Assembly: GCA_032207245.1 (NCBI GenBank)
Contig: CM063504.1
Coordinates: forward strand, 87,036,075 to 87,100,074
From: Pardosa pseudoannulata
Lineage: Eukaryota; Arthropoda; Arachnida; Araneae; Lycosidae
DNA: 64,000 nucleotides
Direction: 5' to 3'
The notes beneath the pieces were generated by a model that saw nothing but the letters and a program-made list of their open reading frames with translations, searched no databases and was not told where the DNA came from. A program made the translations under genes and the position numbers. This document shows positions 34,399 through 50,475 of this stretch, in pieces. Every line of letters begins with the position of its first letter. Within the stretch, counting starts at the first letter, position 1.

Positions 34399-35610
34399 TA
34401 GCATATAAAACTGACAAGCATAATTACAACTTCCAGCTTAAAATTGTTACATTTTGTTACAAAAGAATTAACTACAACATATGATAATTTGATATCTTTA
34501 CTGAACATGTGTATGAGTGTACGCATAATTTTCATTACTGCTAATATATTTTTATAAGTTCAGAAATTTATATCAATTACAAACTACTGATAAAGGGGTT
34601 TATAATCTCATTTCTTTTGAAGAGAATGTATGTAGTAGTGGTGCACAATTAACAAAAATATGAATTAATAGGTGCTAATATGATATTCTGAAAAGAAAAA
34701 ATAAGCACAATATAGAAAGTTCTCAATTTATGATAAATTTATTAAAGAAAGTCAAAAAACAATCTTTTTAAATATATTTGATAAATTTCCTACATTACTA
34801 AAATTATGAAGTCTTACTTGTCAAAGATTTGTTTCAGATCTGTTAAACAAAAAAGGGTTTGCTACTTTACTGTATATCTTGATATCGGATGCAAAATATT
34901 GAACTAAAAGTGCAATATACTAAAATAAAAATTTGAAAATTGATAAGATAAGTTTAAATAACTTAGAATTCATCGCATAGCATAGGAATCTATATAAACA
35001 GGGCCATCATCAAACTGTTTATATTAGGTCCCACCCCAATTTTATTTTATTTTATTTTATTTTAGTTATTTCAAGTCTATTAAATTTTGAGCTTTTCATC
35101 TAATTTGTATTTTTAATTAGTAAATGCAATATAATTCAGATTTTTTTAAATCGTCAAAGATAAATTTGATAATTTATTACATATAAAAAATTGGCTTTAA
35201 AAAGGAAAAGTTCTGATGCTTAAATTCCAAAAATGTGTTAAATATCGGACTTTCCAAATTCCGGAGAACGATAATTCTCAGAGAATTAATCCGTGTAGAT
35301 TAGGATTTAACTCTAATCTTGGGAATACTAGTCTCTCGAAAGTATATCAAAATTTGAAAAAACAGTTATTTTCGATTTTCTATAGATATCAATTACACAT
35401 AATACGGATATTCGCGAATTAAAAAATTTATACTCGTTTATATATTGAGCTACAACATACACAGAAAATATATTTATTAAAAGCGTAACTTATTAAGCAA
35501 TATATGCTTTGATCATTCAACGTAGTTCTAAAACTAGGCTGCCACCAGATGCGGAGCGGATTCAATATGAAAAAATGTTGAGTGGTTAAAATTAACTCTA
35601 TCCCTTTCAG

Positions 35611-35740
35611 GATACGAAGCAGAGTATTCTCTTGCGAAACAGTGCCACAAGGATCAACTTCATTCTGCTTCGATTCAGCTGCGGTTCGGTTTTGAAAGCC
35701 GACAACACCTGTCTTTTCTCCTTTTTCCTCATACACATTG
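35611..35740 (+). other. Possible plus-strand exon of unknown gene
   Basis: A good acceptor (ctctatccctttcag) and donor (attg/gtaagg) bracket 130 bases that are GC-richer than their surroundings. In one frame it reads YEAEYSLAKQCHKDQLHSAS and continues open, and another frame is open too. No partner exon or family is recognised. Confidence 0.25.
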
Positions 35741-36199
35741 GTAAGGACACTATTTTAACATCGCAGTACAAATCACTCCACTCCATTTGGTTGCCCCCCC
35801 CCTCTCAAATTCACTCAGCTACGCTGCATTTAACGACGCTCAAATTCAATATGCTCCTCATTTAGTGACTGCCCAGCTCTATCTGGATCAAGCCCGAACT
35901 CTTGATCGTAGAATTTTAATCTGAGTAAATCGTTTTTCCTAATTCTGCGTCCAAATTTTTTTAAGGGCGGGGTGGGGGTTAAAACATTTGTTCCCGGGAA
36001 TACAAAAGTACAAAAATCTTACGATTTCCCGGGATACTGGAAATGAAACCCTTGTGAAGATACTACATACTTTCATTCTCCTAATACGCTAATTGCGTGA
36101 ATAACATACTACAACGCTACCAATGGATTTCTGCAAACACTAAAATAAAAATATAAAAACAAATATTGAACTCTAACAAGAGCCCAGTGTATTTGCTTT

Positions 36200-36653
36200 G
36201 CTTGCATCGCCACTTGTATATGCCGACAATAAAGCTAGAATTTAACTAAAAGAAATACTTTTATAAAAATTTTAAAATCTTTCCAATTCTCTTAACAATA
36301 AAATTAGAAACAGTGGAATATTGCACGCATTATTGAAAATTTACTAAAATCAGTTTATCCCAAATGCAGTTTCGTTGGATCCTCAACATACAACACTATT
36401 ATCTTATGAGTTTAAATCGCAGTTTTGATTTTTGTCTACAGCAAGGGGATAATCAAGTTAATGTGATACGTAGCATTTCCCATTAATACTTATGTTCCGC
36501 TCTAACAGTGGGCAACAATCTTCAATATTCGTTATCTTGATATCACTAAATATTCTGTTGAGTCGATGGTATGCAGCTTGTCAAATAAGGCCCGCTAGTA
36601 AAATTTTTTAGCCAACGGCGGAATTTACGAAAGTTATAATTAAAACATTGTAG

Positions 36654-36707
<54 letters not shown>

Positions 36708-37022
36708 GTGAGATATCCAGCTTGCCAAATTTTTGGGATGGACAGGCCTAAATTTGGTGATAGAAGAGAAGAAGACAACAGGAGGCAATATCAAATAATT
36801 TATAGACAAAGTAGATGAGTAATACATCTGCGGATTGCCTGCATCTCCTTTAGAGACAAATTATTTTACTAGAAAAAAAAATATAAAAAATTTAAAATCT
36901 CTTTCTGATACATTTAAAAGAATAAAAAACAGTGCAATTTTGCAAGTTTTGACACTTACGAAATCAATTTATTCAAAATGCAATTTCATTGGCTTCTTAA
37001 CACAATACACTATTATCTAGTG
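36200..37022. repeat. Two diverged direct copies of an unknown repeat
   Basis: About 36200-36415 and 36832-37022 share, in order, ttgc(t/c)tgcatc, aaaaatttaaaatct-like sequence, aacagtg(g/c)aat, and aatgcagtttcgttgg versus aatgcaatttcattgg, then acactattatct. Between them lie an (AT)n/(AG)n microsatellite and unrelated sequence. Confidence 0.55.
36654..36705. repeat. Compound (AT)n(AG)n microsatellite
   Basis: An AT run followed directly by an AG run, then gtgagtgag. Confidence 0.95.
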
Positions 37023-39134
37023 ATGTAACATCATATACCATACATTAAATTGTGAATGTATGACAATGCATCGCTTTTGTTAAATTACGTATATTATTGA
37101 AAGATATTCACAATAAAGGACAGGTACTGTTGTCTGCTATAAAACCAATTCAAGTGATGCACCTGTAATCTGAATAAAAATACGATCATTTACATTTCGA
37201 GCTTAGGAGACATTTTGTAAAAAGGACCTTGGAATAAAAGCCTAATTAATAAATTTTTTAAAGCATTTATAGCACGTTATTATACAACATTTGCAACTTA
37301 ATTTTACAGCGCATCATAAGGATATATTTTCATTCGTGTTTAATGCTGTATTTTTTAACTATCTTTTAAATGACTTTTCAGATCGCAATATTTTAGACAG
37401 TTTAAGACCTATCACGTGAAGAAAGTACTGAGGAAAAATATGAAGAAATAGGGCGAGAAAGGGAAAATATTCTACCGTTTAATAGACAGCTTTCCCTGAT
37501 CACATGTTGTTTAACAAAACTGAATTTAATTAACAGTTTTTGGTACGTCTAAAAAATTAGAACTGATTTATCCCAGTTTCTTTTAAGACGGCAGATATTT
37601 AAGACTCAATCTCTAAAATAAAGTATCAAATGTGTGAAAATTACTCAGAAAATTAAAAAAAAAAAAAGTCATAATTAATAAAAGGGAATGCCCCAGAAAA
37701 ACTACTCTCTCTTATACACAAATATAACAATTGCGTCCTAAAATCCTGCACTAAGAATGTGAAACTCGTCTATATACGAATTCCCAACCAGAATTCCAGT
37801 TGAATTCTGAAAATTATTCTTTAGTAGAAATCTAAAAATCACGGGTTTCCTATAAAATGATTTTAGATGAAGTTTAGGAATAAAAAGAGAAAATAAATGT
37901 GCTAAAAATACACATTTTGCTAGGTAGCGCAATGAAAATCTCGGAAGGGGAGAATGAATGACGGGAAGAAAAAAAGAAAATTAAGAGTCGAGGCTCAGAA
38001 TGAACACTTCTGTCGTTTCCAAATATCACAACGATGAAGGGAGGTAATACACAGGTATTATCCTGCCAAAGAAGTAAAACAAGGTAACTTAAGTCATGGT
38101 GCTATTCTTACAATGGATGCAATCTATACAGATGAATAAAAGTTTAACACTCTCAATGTATACAAATAGGCTTATACTAGACCAAGTGCATGTTAAATTA
38201 CTGAACAAGCATTACTGTTAAAATAATCGCCCATACAGCTGAAATTCGAGCATCAGTATTATAGTTACTACTTTCCGGACTTCCACAATCAGAAGCTTTG
38301 AATACTATGTCGCTGATACAATTTTAGAAATTAAGTTAAACCGCTATTTTGCTATGTTGAAATAGTCTATCTCAAATGCACTTCACAATTTCGTCTCAGA
38401 TCGCCTGCCTGCCTCTGAAGATGTCTACTTATCAGGATTATCAAGGATGAAGCCGAACATTCTTGTTGCAACACAAAAACGATGTTACTAAACTCAGTGT
38501 AAGAGAGATTTATGTTGCACTATTTGATAAATGATTCACCTCTAACCTTGGGTTCTTTTTTTTCATTCGATATTTAAGCATCAAAATGATTAACCGTAAA
38601 GTTACTGATTTTCCTGCTTTCTGAGTATAGTCGGAAGTATTATCTCAAAACTTCACTAGAGTTCGTTTTACGGATACGTTTGGATTAACTGAATAACATT
38701 CAAGACATTTATCGTCTTGAAGTCTTAATGGAATATAAATACTTTCAATTAAAAAAATCATGAAATGCTACTTTAATCACATAAAAAACAGAATAGCCTG
38801 TCTCTCTCTCTCTTCTCATTCATAACAGTACTTAAAGGATCCAATAATATTAACATTATATCAAGGGACGATATAATTTCCATCCAAATATACTTCAATT
38901 ATGACTGATTCGCTTATGACTTTAAAAAAAAATAGGAGAAAAGGTATAGAAAAATTGAAAAAAAAATTACAAACATGCAATAAAATTAACATACCTAAGA
39001 TATTTATTGAAAGAAATCCGTTATTTTGTTTGCTTATTTATTTTTCACTCTTAAATCCATTAATAAAGTATAAATAAATATAATCTAAAGCAAACATAAC
39101 TTGTGGATGAAAGGCTTGAAGATAAAAATATCAG

Positions 39135-39303
39135 GTTTGGTTTGGAGTGCTACGGTTTACTTTTTGCAACACGAGGGCTAATGAGACCGGGACCTACAGC
39201 TTAAAGCCGATTCCGAACGGCTACGAACATCCATACCACTGCGGGATTTGAACCCAAGAACTCCGGTACCGAAGGCCAGCACCCTAACCAATCGGCCATC
39301 GTT
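39135..39303 (-). mobile_element. Full-length tRNA-derived SINE
   Basis: Reverse copy with a short tail. The TSD gataaaaatatcag lies at 39121-39134 and 39304-39317. The head is of the same subfamily as the 7267 copy (ccctaaccaatcggccatcg). Confidence 0.87.
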
Positions 39304-40271
39304 GATAAAAATATCAGAGACGTAATAAATTGAAGTACTTTAAGAGCTGTCAATAAAGAATGCAATGGAAGCATCTTCTTACCATCGTTTTTCTCAAGAT
39401 TTCGGACAAAATATCAGTCACTCCTTCAAAAACAATAACTTCATCCGCTGTTAAAATTTACTTCACCCTTTTCCCAGTATTTGAAAGCTAAAATATCGTT
39501 GCAGAGGGATAGGAAAATTTGTTTTGGGGAAACATCCGTTTTATGAAGGTTATGGCTGTAAGGAATATCGTTAAATCAAGGCAAAATTAAAATACTGAAT
39601 GCAAATTTCCAGTGACCGCAAAATATTACCTTTATAAGAGGGATTTACCGTTGCATCATATATTGTTGTAACGAGGTTTTATACACATATTTAAAGCGTA
39701 AGTATGTGGTACCCAAATCAACGATATTTCTACACTCCAAACGGCAACGATTGCAAAGATCAAATAACTAGCGACCGTCTACGATTTGCAATCTTGTATC
39801 ATGCGGATAACATGGATTGTATAAAATTGTTTAGGTGCATGGAGATAACAAGTAATTATAAATATTTACCATTTCAACATGTTGATTTTGTTGACTAAGT
39901 AGCAATAAGTATTAAATGTGAAGCATTTACATTATTTTAATCACGATACTTAAGAGTCAATCTTACAGAGAATTCAGCAATAGTTGTAAGGTTTTTTTTT
40001 TTTTTTCCCCTCAGCTCCCTGTACCCTTTGACAATGTATTGTATGGTAGATGAAGGTGAATATATCCGTTCTTATATCCGTCATATTTAATGGAATTTGG
40101 TTGGAAAGGTAAATATAAACTGAAGACACCAATGCTGGGTAAGCAATAGCCAATTCGTAAAATTTTGAAATTTTAAAAGTCGCATGCGATCATACTGTTT
40201 TAAAACTTTTGTGAGGTACGCAAAAATTTCATGCTTCGGTTAGAATTACAAATTACCTTAGAATCAATTGC

Positions 40272-40310
40272 TAGCATAAATGAATATAATGAGGTTCTTC
40301 ATTTATGCTA
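40272..40310. repeat. Inverted repeat, 13-bp arms
   Basis: Tagcataaatgaa and its exact inverse separated by 13 bases. Confidence 0.85.
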
Positions 40311-40884
40311 AGGGTTCAAGACTCTTAAAACCTCAAAAATTTTGATTTTTATTTTTTTTTTTATATATTTAATTACAATCTTTTCTGTGCATTTTGGTAC
40401 TATTCTTTTTTTCGAAATTCCAAATCGAACTCGAAAAATGATTAAACGTATAATTACTCTTTCACAGTTAAAAGGAAAGAATTTTTATTTTTAGATGCAT
40501 TTTTCTCATTTTTTAAATATTACTCTTGCGCGCATTGTATTTCAAAAACTATATGAAATATATTGATGAAATTTGTAGATATATTCAGTTTGTTTTGTAG
40601 AATAACTTATACCTCAAATTAATTGGCCCGTTAGATAATTGTATTTTATATTTACACATACTTTTAAAAATATTACTTTAAAATATCTGAATCATATTTA
40701 ATAAAAAATATTAATCTTGTTAAAATGCTTCAGTTTGAGATAAGTTCAACATACACCATATTTTTCGTAACAAGTGAAATTTTGTTTCTGGCACCAATAT
40801 CTTTATTAGAATCCTGCGCACAGAAAATATATGTAGAATTTTGATTTTAAACTATGAATCAACCTTATCAATATTTATTTAATA

Positions 40885-41233
40885 CAGTTGAACCTCGATT
40901 AACCGAGGTTTCTGTTAACCGAGTCAATAAAAGTCTAATTTTTTTTCCTCCTTTCCAAAATGAGTTTGGAAAAAATTACACACATTTTAGTTCGTTGTCC
41001 GTGTTACAGGCACTTCTTCCAAGAAATATTACACCCTTTTTAAATCTTTATAGCTGTGGAACATAAGTTCATATATGCTTATTTTTATCAATTACAGAAC
41101 GTTCTATTGTTTTTAATTTAAAAGTTAGTTAAATTCGCAAGCACTGAAGGTTTTTATACATGGTATTAACCGAGATTTCCGATATCTGAGGTACTAGCGG
41201 TTCCAATTAGGTCGGATAATCGAGGTTCTACTG
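40885..41233. mobile_element. pogo-like MITE, copy 2
   Basis: Flanked by TA at 40883-40884 and 41234-41235. The termini are CAGTTGAACCTCGATTAACC and its inverse ataatcgaggttctactg. It contains the shared cores gagtcaataaaagtctaatt and acgttctattg. 349 bp. Confidence 0.82.
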
Positions 41234-41235
41234 TA

Positions 41236-44250
<3,015 letters not shown>

Positions 44251-44971
44251 CAGTATTTAAGCAAAAAATAATGAAACCAACGAGTACTAGGCCAATCAAT
44301 TGCACAAATTTACTGATTGAAGTAAAATAATTCCATATTTTCTACACGAGAGACACTTGATGTGAAGTATCTCTTCAAACTTAATTACAATGAGTCTTTA
44401 GGTACGACTTTAATTTGGCATTAGTTACAAATTGTATCAATTCTTATACTATGCTATTCACTGAAAATGTAGGCATTTGTCTACTTTGACGATACAGGGT
44501 CTTTTGAATAGATTTGAGGTCCACATATGAAGAAGTTATATAACAAAAGTATATCAAAAATAAGACTAGTTTTTGAGAAACAAAACTGAATATTTTTCGG
44601 CGCTGTGGGTCAAGAGATTAAAATTTCAACACAAAAGCGTGACTAAATATTTTAATAAGAACAAGCTATAACTCGTCAAAATATTCTGGCAAAGGCTATG
44701 ATAAATGATTCTTGAACACAAAAGAGAAGTGTACTTAGCGCCGACTGTCATGAACTTTCTCGGGGTTCATCGGGGTCTGATAAGTTTCTCACGAATACTA
44801 AGACTACGATTACTATTAACGACTGAAAATAAACAAATTGACAGCTGAATTCAAAGAAAATAGGCATTAACGCCACACTTAACATGAAACAATTCAAATA
44901 TGATATATTGAAAGTGTAGGCCACCAACTAGTGGAAAAAAGCGATTTAACAAGTGAATATGCGCGTTTCAT

Positions 44972-44995
44972 TCACGCACGCACACACGTGCGTGC

Positions 44996-45048
<53 letters not shown>

Positions 45049-45052
45049 CGTA
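44972..45052. repeat. (AC)/(GT)n microsatellite with central palindrome
   Basis: Cacgcacgcacacacgtgcg switches strand polarity, then (TG)n runs to gtgcgtgcg. The left part can pair with the right part. Confidence 0.95.
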
Positions 45053-46074
45053 TATAAAAAGAGAATCAGACATTCACAGGATCAGGAGTATATCGAATAA
45101 TTGAAACCGACGGCTACCAGAGGGGTTATATTTTCATTAATAATTTTTGAAAAATAAAAACATGAGTAAAATGTCTACTAGATGTAGTGAAATACTGAAA
45201 GCAAAATTATAGTTTTAGATTTAAAATAAAATAAATTCAAGAAAAAGTATGTATGGGTGTTGTCCCGTTCATACATTGGTTTCGTTATTTAGAAAAATAG
45301 AAAACGGTCATAAAGCACTGAAACTTATTTTTTCCTTTTCAATCTAAACAATACATACATAGGTGTACTAAAAATAAAAGGGACCGTATGTTTGCCACCA
45401 GATAGAACGGAGTATCCTACAGTCAACAAATTTTGCAAGTAGACAAATCTTTATTGTATTTAATAGCGCACGAAGCACAATTTTCGATTTTATTTACTTT
45501 TCCGCAAACAGACAAATCTACTTTTAATAATTAGCTAAGTTTATTTTATAAGCAGAGTAAGTTCGCCATTTTCTCTTTCTCAAACACACACATACAAACG
45601 GTGTTAACACATCTTAGTATAAAAAACATTCCTTTTGTCTGTTCCAAAAAGAAAACAATCGTAAATAGCAGCTCAAAACATATTTCCTGTAACCGGAAAT
45701 TTTTACTTTTTGAAAAACCTTTACGTAAGTAGATCGGAACCTCAACAATAGAAACCTTAATGGTTGATTTGGTAGGTTTGTTGACGCATAGATCGGCTAA
45801 TATATACCAAACATCCTCCTTCGGGAACTTATAATGGTACTTGGGTTCTAATCTCTATAAAATCTTTTGTATGTCTTGTTCGCTATGCATTCCAAAATGG
45901 CTGAATTAATTTTGATGAAAATTTGAATGGTAATTCAAGTAAATCTGCGTTTGTAACAGCCAAAGACTAATTCTCTTTACGGACGAGTATTAGTTTGTGG
46001 TGTTGACGTTGAAGAATCTTTCAACCGCTAGACTAACCTTTCAGCTAAAGAATCTAACGAGAGGGGAAAAAATG
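45053..46074. other. No gene seen
   Basis: AT-rich sequence ahead of the mariner/Tc1 relic. Transposon termini were not found in it. Confidence 0.4.
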
Positions 46075-46545
46075 CGTGCAGAGAGCTAGCTCACCGTTTG
46101 GTGGGATGTCAGCCGTAAAGGCATCAGATTCATTTTGCGAGAAAGAAGCGAAAACCACGGCAAAAGTTTGTCAAGACAGTAGTATATTAGAACCAACAGT
46201 GAAGTATCTGAGCGTAAACCTTTCAAAGAAGACGACTGGACTTTTTAACAGGGCTCTGCTGCTGCTCAAAACTTGAAACCGAGAGAGTATGCACTGGACT
46301 TCATAAAAAACAAAGATTGGTCTTCCAGTAGTCCGGATTTAAATCCACTTGACTGAAAATTGTGATCATTATTGGAGACAACGTTGTGTCAAAAACAGCA
46401 TCCAAATTTGGTCTTAAATAATTTTATAAGGGAAGTAGTAATGGAAATCCCATGGAAGTACTGTGTGTGTAGATAAATTATTACCCAAAGAGTTTTAAAA
46501 CCTAAGTGAAATCAAAAAGGGAACATTTTGAATAAAAAATGCAAT
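46075..46545 (+). pseudogene. mariner/Tc1-type transposase relic
   Basis: In shifting frames it reads WDVSRKGIRFIL, DDWTF, DFIKNKDWSSSSPDLNPLD and then LWSLLETTLCQKQHPNL and REVVMEIPW. The SSPDLNPLD block with the downstream LE...K.HPNL order is typical of mariner/Tc1 transposases. Frameshifts and stops (for example TGA right after NPLD) make it non-functional. Confidence 0.68.
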
Positions 46546-46996
46546 ATGTTAAATTTAAAGATAAAATAAAACTAAGAAAAATTACTTTTAAATTTCATTA
46601 CAATTTATTAACTTATTTCTAAAATTTTCCTAGAAATGTACTTTTACTAGAACTTACAACTAGGTACAACTAGGAATATATTAATTCTTAATTTTAAAAT
46701 TCTTGTTGGCTGTATTGCTGATCTTTTTTCACTAATTCGCTTTTTAATAGCTTACCTTATTTATTGCACCTCATGTAAAATTTCTGGTTCACTGGGAATA
46801 CTGTGTTTTGTCTACTATTAATGTCTATTCCGAATGACGTAAATCAGTTACCAGTGGTTTAGAACCCAAAGGACTCTTGTTTCTTCTTTGTTGATCCCAT
46901 AAAGAACTTAATTCTATTCACTGAAGAAATTCAGCGATAGCAAGATGCAAACTGAGCAAAGTGACTAGAAAAAAATATGTCTTTACTCTCACATCC

Positions 46997-47135
46997 GAGG
47001 CGTAGCGATAAATTTTTCCAGGTTAGGGTTTTCCCCACAACAACTCATCTTCAATTAATAAAACAACCCTTACATATACAAAATATGTATACAGAAATCC
47101 TTATAGGGAGTTACAAATCCCCTTTGCTATGCCGC
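46997..47135. repeat. Possible distant member of the GTACGC MITE family
   Basis: Begins gaggcgtagcgataaatttt and ends cccctttgctatgccgc, giving weak inverted ends and the same internal trend of G/C tracts. Confidence 0.4.
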
Positions 47136-49404
47136 TGTTTCACGACTTATTAATTGTTAGTACAACTAATACAGTTAAAGCATACAGTCTGCCTAGCTCG
47201 TGAAGCTCTTTAATCATTTATGGCACAGCTAGCTATAGTAAAATCGAACTAATTTATGAAATTTGTAGATTGGTATTCCTCACTACTTTACTTGAGCGAA
47301 ACTAAAATTAAATCTATGTGCAGGTAGCAATTTCGATAGGGTCGAGAATGATGCGGTATGACCACATATCTCATCCTGCATATTTAAGTATCATAAAGGT
47401 GAAACATTTACCACAGAGACCCAAAGAATGAAAGGTGAATTATTTTAGAAACAAATAGTTCACCCGCAACACAAAATACGTACAGAACTACGACAGCATT
47501 GCAAAACAAAGCGTGAACAGACGCGCAGAAACGGTTGTTTGGGTGCTACCAAGCATTTCACTACAGAAGAAATAGAGAAAATCCTCCCCTTGCCTTTTGT
47601 TGTTGTTTAATTTTCCCAATGGACGATGGCAATCGTTGCGTGAACGATAATTTGCGGATGTTCGACAAGTTTCACTCCAATTTTCAAAGACTTGCTTTAA
47701 GATTTTTTATTTTTATTTCTGTAAAATGCTGGCCTTTCAAAACAGCGATATAAGCACATCAGTTCTTTCCATTCAGAGCAAGACAAATTTTCTTGGTACG
47801 CTTATTTACTGACAAAAATTCTGAAACGTGACATTTAAGGAAAAGGAAAAATAAAAAAAGATAACAGGAATTTTAGAATATTCCAAAAAATGTTTTTATT
47901 TGGAGTAACTGCTGAGTGTAGCTCCGAAAAGGGAAAAGCAGCATGGAAATGGATATTTAAAAAATTTTACCTTTACAGTAAATATTTTACTGACATTTGA
48001 AAAAGATTCGTTGATTAAACTTCGTAATTACAAAAGCGTTACACTCTGTAAGGTCGGTGATACACTTGAACATTTTAAATATATTACAGAAAATGTTCTA
48101 GCTTAACTAATAATCCTACCCGCGTTCACTTGGTAAATATGATACGGGAAAATATTTTGTATAAGATAACACGAGTACGCATATCACAATGTCAAGTTAT
48201 AGAAGTTTTAAGAACAATCCCGGAAAGGCTCACACAATTCGATTTAGAGTAAATTCTTAAGGTAAAAACAGGGAATTTTCCATATTCTTCGGATAAAATA
48301 TATGCAATAAACATCTGTCCAATTACCTGAATTCTTTAAAAATATTTATGAATAAGATTTAATAACCTAATGAAATAGTTATAATTATTTGAACACTTCA
48401 TCTTTACACCACGAAGTCTAGAATACCACAGTGTTAACACACAGTTAAAGTGTTGATAAACATCATGGGCTATCAATACATTAAAAGTTCAGATACATAA
48501 AATCATTCAATTCGTTCACATTTTTTAAATTAGCAAGTTCCAGAATTAAAAAAAATTAAGTGTTAACAAGGATCTATGCACATATGAGATAAAATGCGAT
48601 CGCAGCGGTAAATGCGAAAAGGAAAGTAACATTATACGGCTGCTCTTTCAAGTGTTATTGACCCTCTAATATTCAAACTGTCTGCCAAAATCTTGAGCGC
48701 GCGATTACCTCCCGTCATTTTGATTCAAGCTATTATCTGCCAATGGAGCAGGTTGCAATTCAAAAGAGAAGTTGCGGGGTGAGACAGGTAGAAAGAAGTT
48801 CAGGAGGAAACAAAAATAAGAAGTCACGTTTTTTGAGATTGCCAAGAGATTAAAACCCTTTAAGAATGCTGGTTCATATAGCTCTTGCTCTCTCTCACTG
48901 TGTGCCGAAGACGTTCGATTTAATTACGGGTCTCTGAATGCGAGACACAACGCAAATAGATAACACTATCGTATTCCCCATTAATGCATGCGGTCAATAA
49001 CTTGATATCTCGGCATTCAATTATTCTAGAAATAATAAGTTACTCGGATACTAATTAAAAAAAGGGGGTAACTATATATATTGAAATATTACATATTATG
49101 CTATTCAAGTTAATATCTTCGAAAGTATGTTCGAAAAATGCGGATATGTAGTTACTGAAATCAGTAGATCATACGAACCTCAATTTCCTCTCTCTCTCCC
49201 CCCCCCCCGTCTATTACTACATGATGGAATAATATCATGAAACAATATGCAATAGCATGGAATGGCCTTTAGTGATTCTTCACAAAGTTCTCGGTGAAGG
49301 GTACGTAGAATAAATATTCCATCTACTTATATGAAGTGCTTATACCAAACAAATAACATTGCTAGGTTAGTTGAAGCAAAATTTGGAACTACACGAAGAA
49401 CTAT
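47136..49404. other. No gene seen
   Basis: 48600-49010 is less AT-rich but contains no recognisable coding or promoter structure. Confidence 0.4.
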
Positions 49405-49530
49405 AGAACGAAGGGTGCTGCTTATCGGTACTGGAATCCACAGGTTTAAATCCCACTGCTGGCATGGATGTTCATAGCCGGTCGGTATCGGCTTTTAAGC
49501 AATAAGTCTAGGATTCATTAGCTCTCGTAT
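49405..49530 (+). mobile_element. Degenerate SINE joined to an (AT)n array
   Basis: Recognisable gggtgctg, ggtttaaatcccac and ggcatggatgttcatagcc, then a damaged body. The usual AAACC tail is replaced by the AT array that begins at 49534. Confidence 0.7.
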
Positions 49531-49531
49531 A

Positions 49532-49533
<2 letters not shown>

Positions 49534-49607
<74 letters not shown>
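49534..49607. repeat. (AT)n microsatellite
   Basis: About 37 AT units immediately after the degenerate SINE, followed by a C-run. Confidence 0.97.
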
Positions 49608-49609
<2 letters not shown>

Positions 49610-49968
49610 CCTCTCCCCCCCAGAAGAGAGCAAAGAGGAAAAACAGGAATTAAAAAAAAGATGCTTTTATTATTATTGTACACATATACATGTATACTAC
49701 GCACATATACATGCATACATTTTGTACCACACTTCTGCATTAAATAGTAACTAATAGTAACTAAAGCGCACACTGAGAAGGACTGGCGACTGAGCTAGCT
49801 CTCTCTGAAACTATAAGCAAGTTGTTCCATGTTACGAAGGATGAAAAATCTGAGAAATACAATACAGCAAGAACGTCTTTTTTTAACTTTGTCAAATATT
49901 CTTAGAAATAGTGAAGGTAATACAAATGATGTAATCTATGAACTTATAAAGAAAAAGACTAAATTTTG

Positions 49969-49974
<6 letters not shown>

Positions 49975-50022
<48 letters not shown>
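49975..50022. repeat. (AT)n microsatellite
   Basis: About 24 AT units, 78 bases before the pogo-like MITE copy 3. Confidence 0.95.
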
Positions 50023-50027
<5 letters not shown>

Positions 50028-50100
50028 TTCAGGTACATTTTTTTTTTATTAATAATAGTTTAGTATGGCATCTTGAAATTCGTAAAACGGTTACGTTTTA

Positions 50101-50473
50101 CAGTAGAACCTCGATTAACCGAGTTTTCAGTTAACCGAGTCAATAAAGAAGTCTAATTTTTTTTTTCTCCTTTCCAAAATGAGCTTGGAAAAAATTATAC
50201 ACATTTTAGTTCGTTGTCCGTGTTACAGGCACTTTTTCCCTACAAAAGCACTCAACTTCCAAGAAATATTACACTGTTTTTAAATCCTTTTAGCTGTGAA
50301 ATATAAGTTCATATATGTTTATTTTTATCATTTAAAGAACGTTCTATTGTTTTTTACTTTAAAAGTTAATTTTGCAAGCACGGAAGGTTTTTATACATGG
50401 TTCCTATTTACCGAGATTTCCGATATCCGAGGTACTAGAAGTCCCAATTAGCTCGAATAATCGAGGTTCTACT
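50101..50473. mobile_element. pogo-like MITE, copy 3
   Basis: Flanked by TA at 50099-50100 and 50474-50475. The termini are CAGTAGAACCTCGATTAACC and the inverse. 373 bp. Closely similar to copy 2 except for a small insertion (cctacaaaagcactcaac) near the middle. Confidence 0.82.
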
Positions 50474-50475
50474 GT

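Larger units (their letters stand above)
34412..40884. other. Upstream intron or intergenic region of AKAP1, no secure exon
   Basis: Apart from the listed SINE, microsatellite, direct repeats and the possible plus-strand exon, no minus-strand exon for the AKAP1 N-terminus could be supported here. Confidence 0.4.

Noticed and set aside
35428..35736. Minus-strand open frame as a middle exon of AKAP1
   Set aside because: It begins with GTG and lacks a good minus-strand acceptor or donor, while the plus-strand splice signals in the same place are better.
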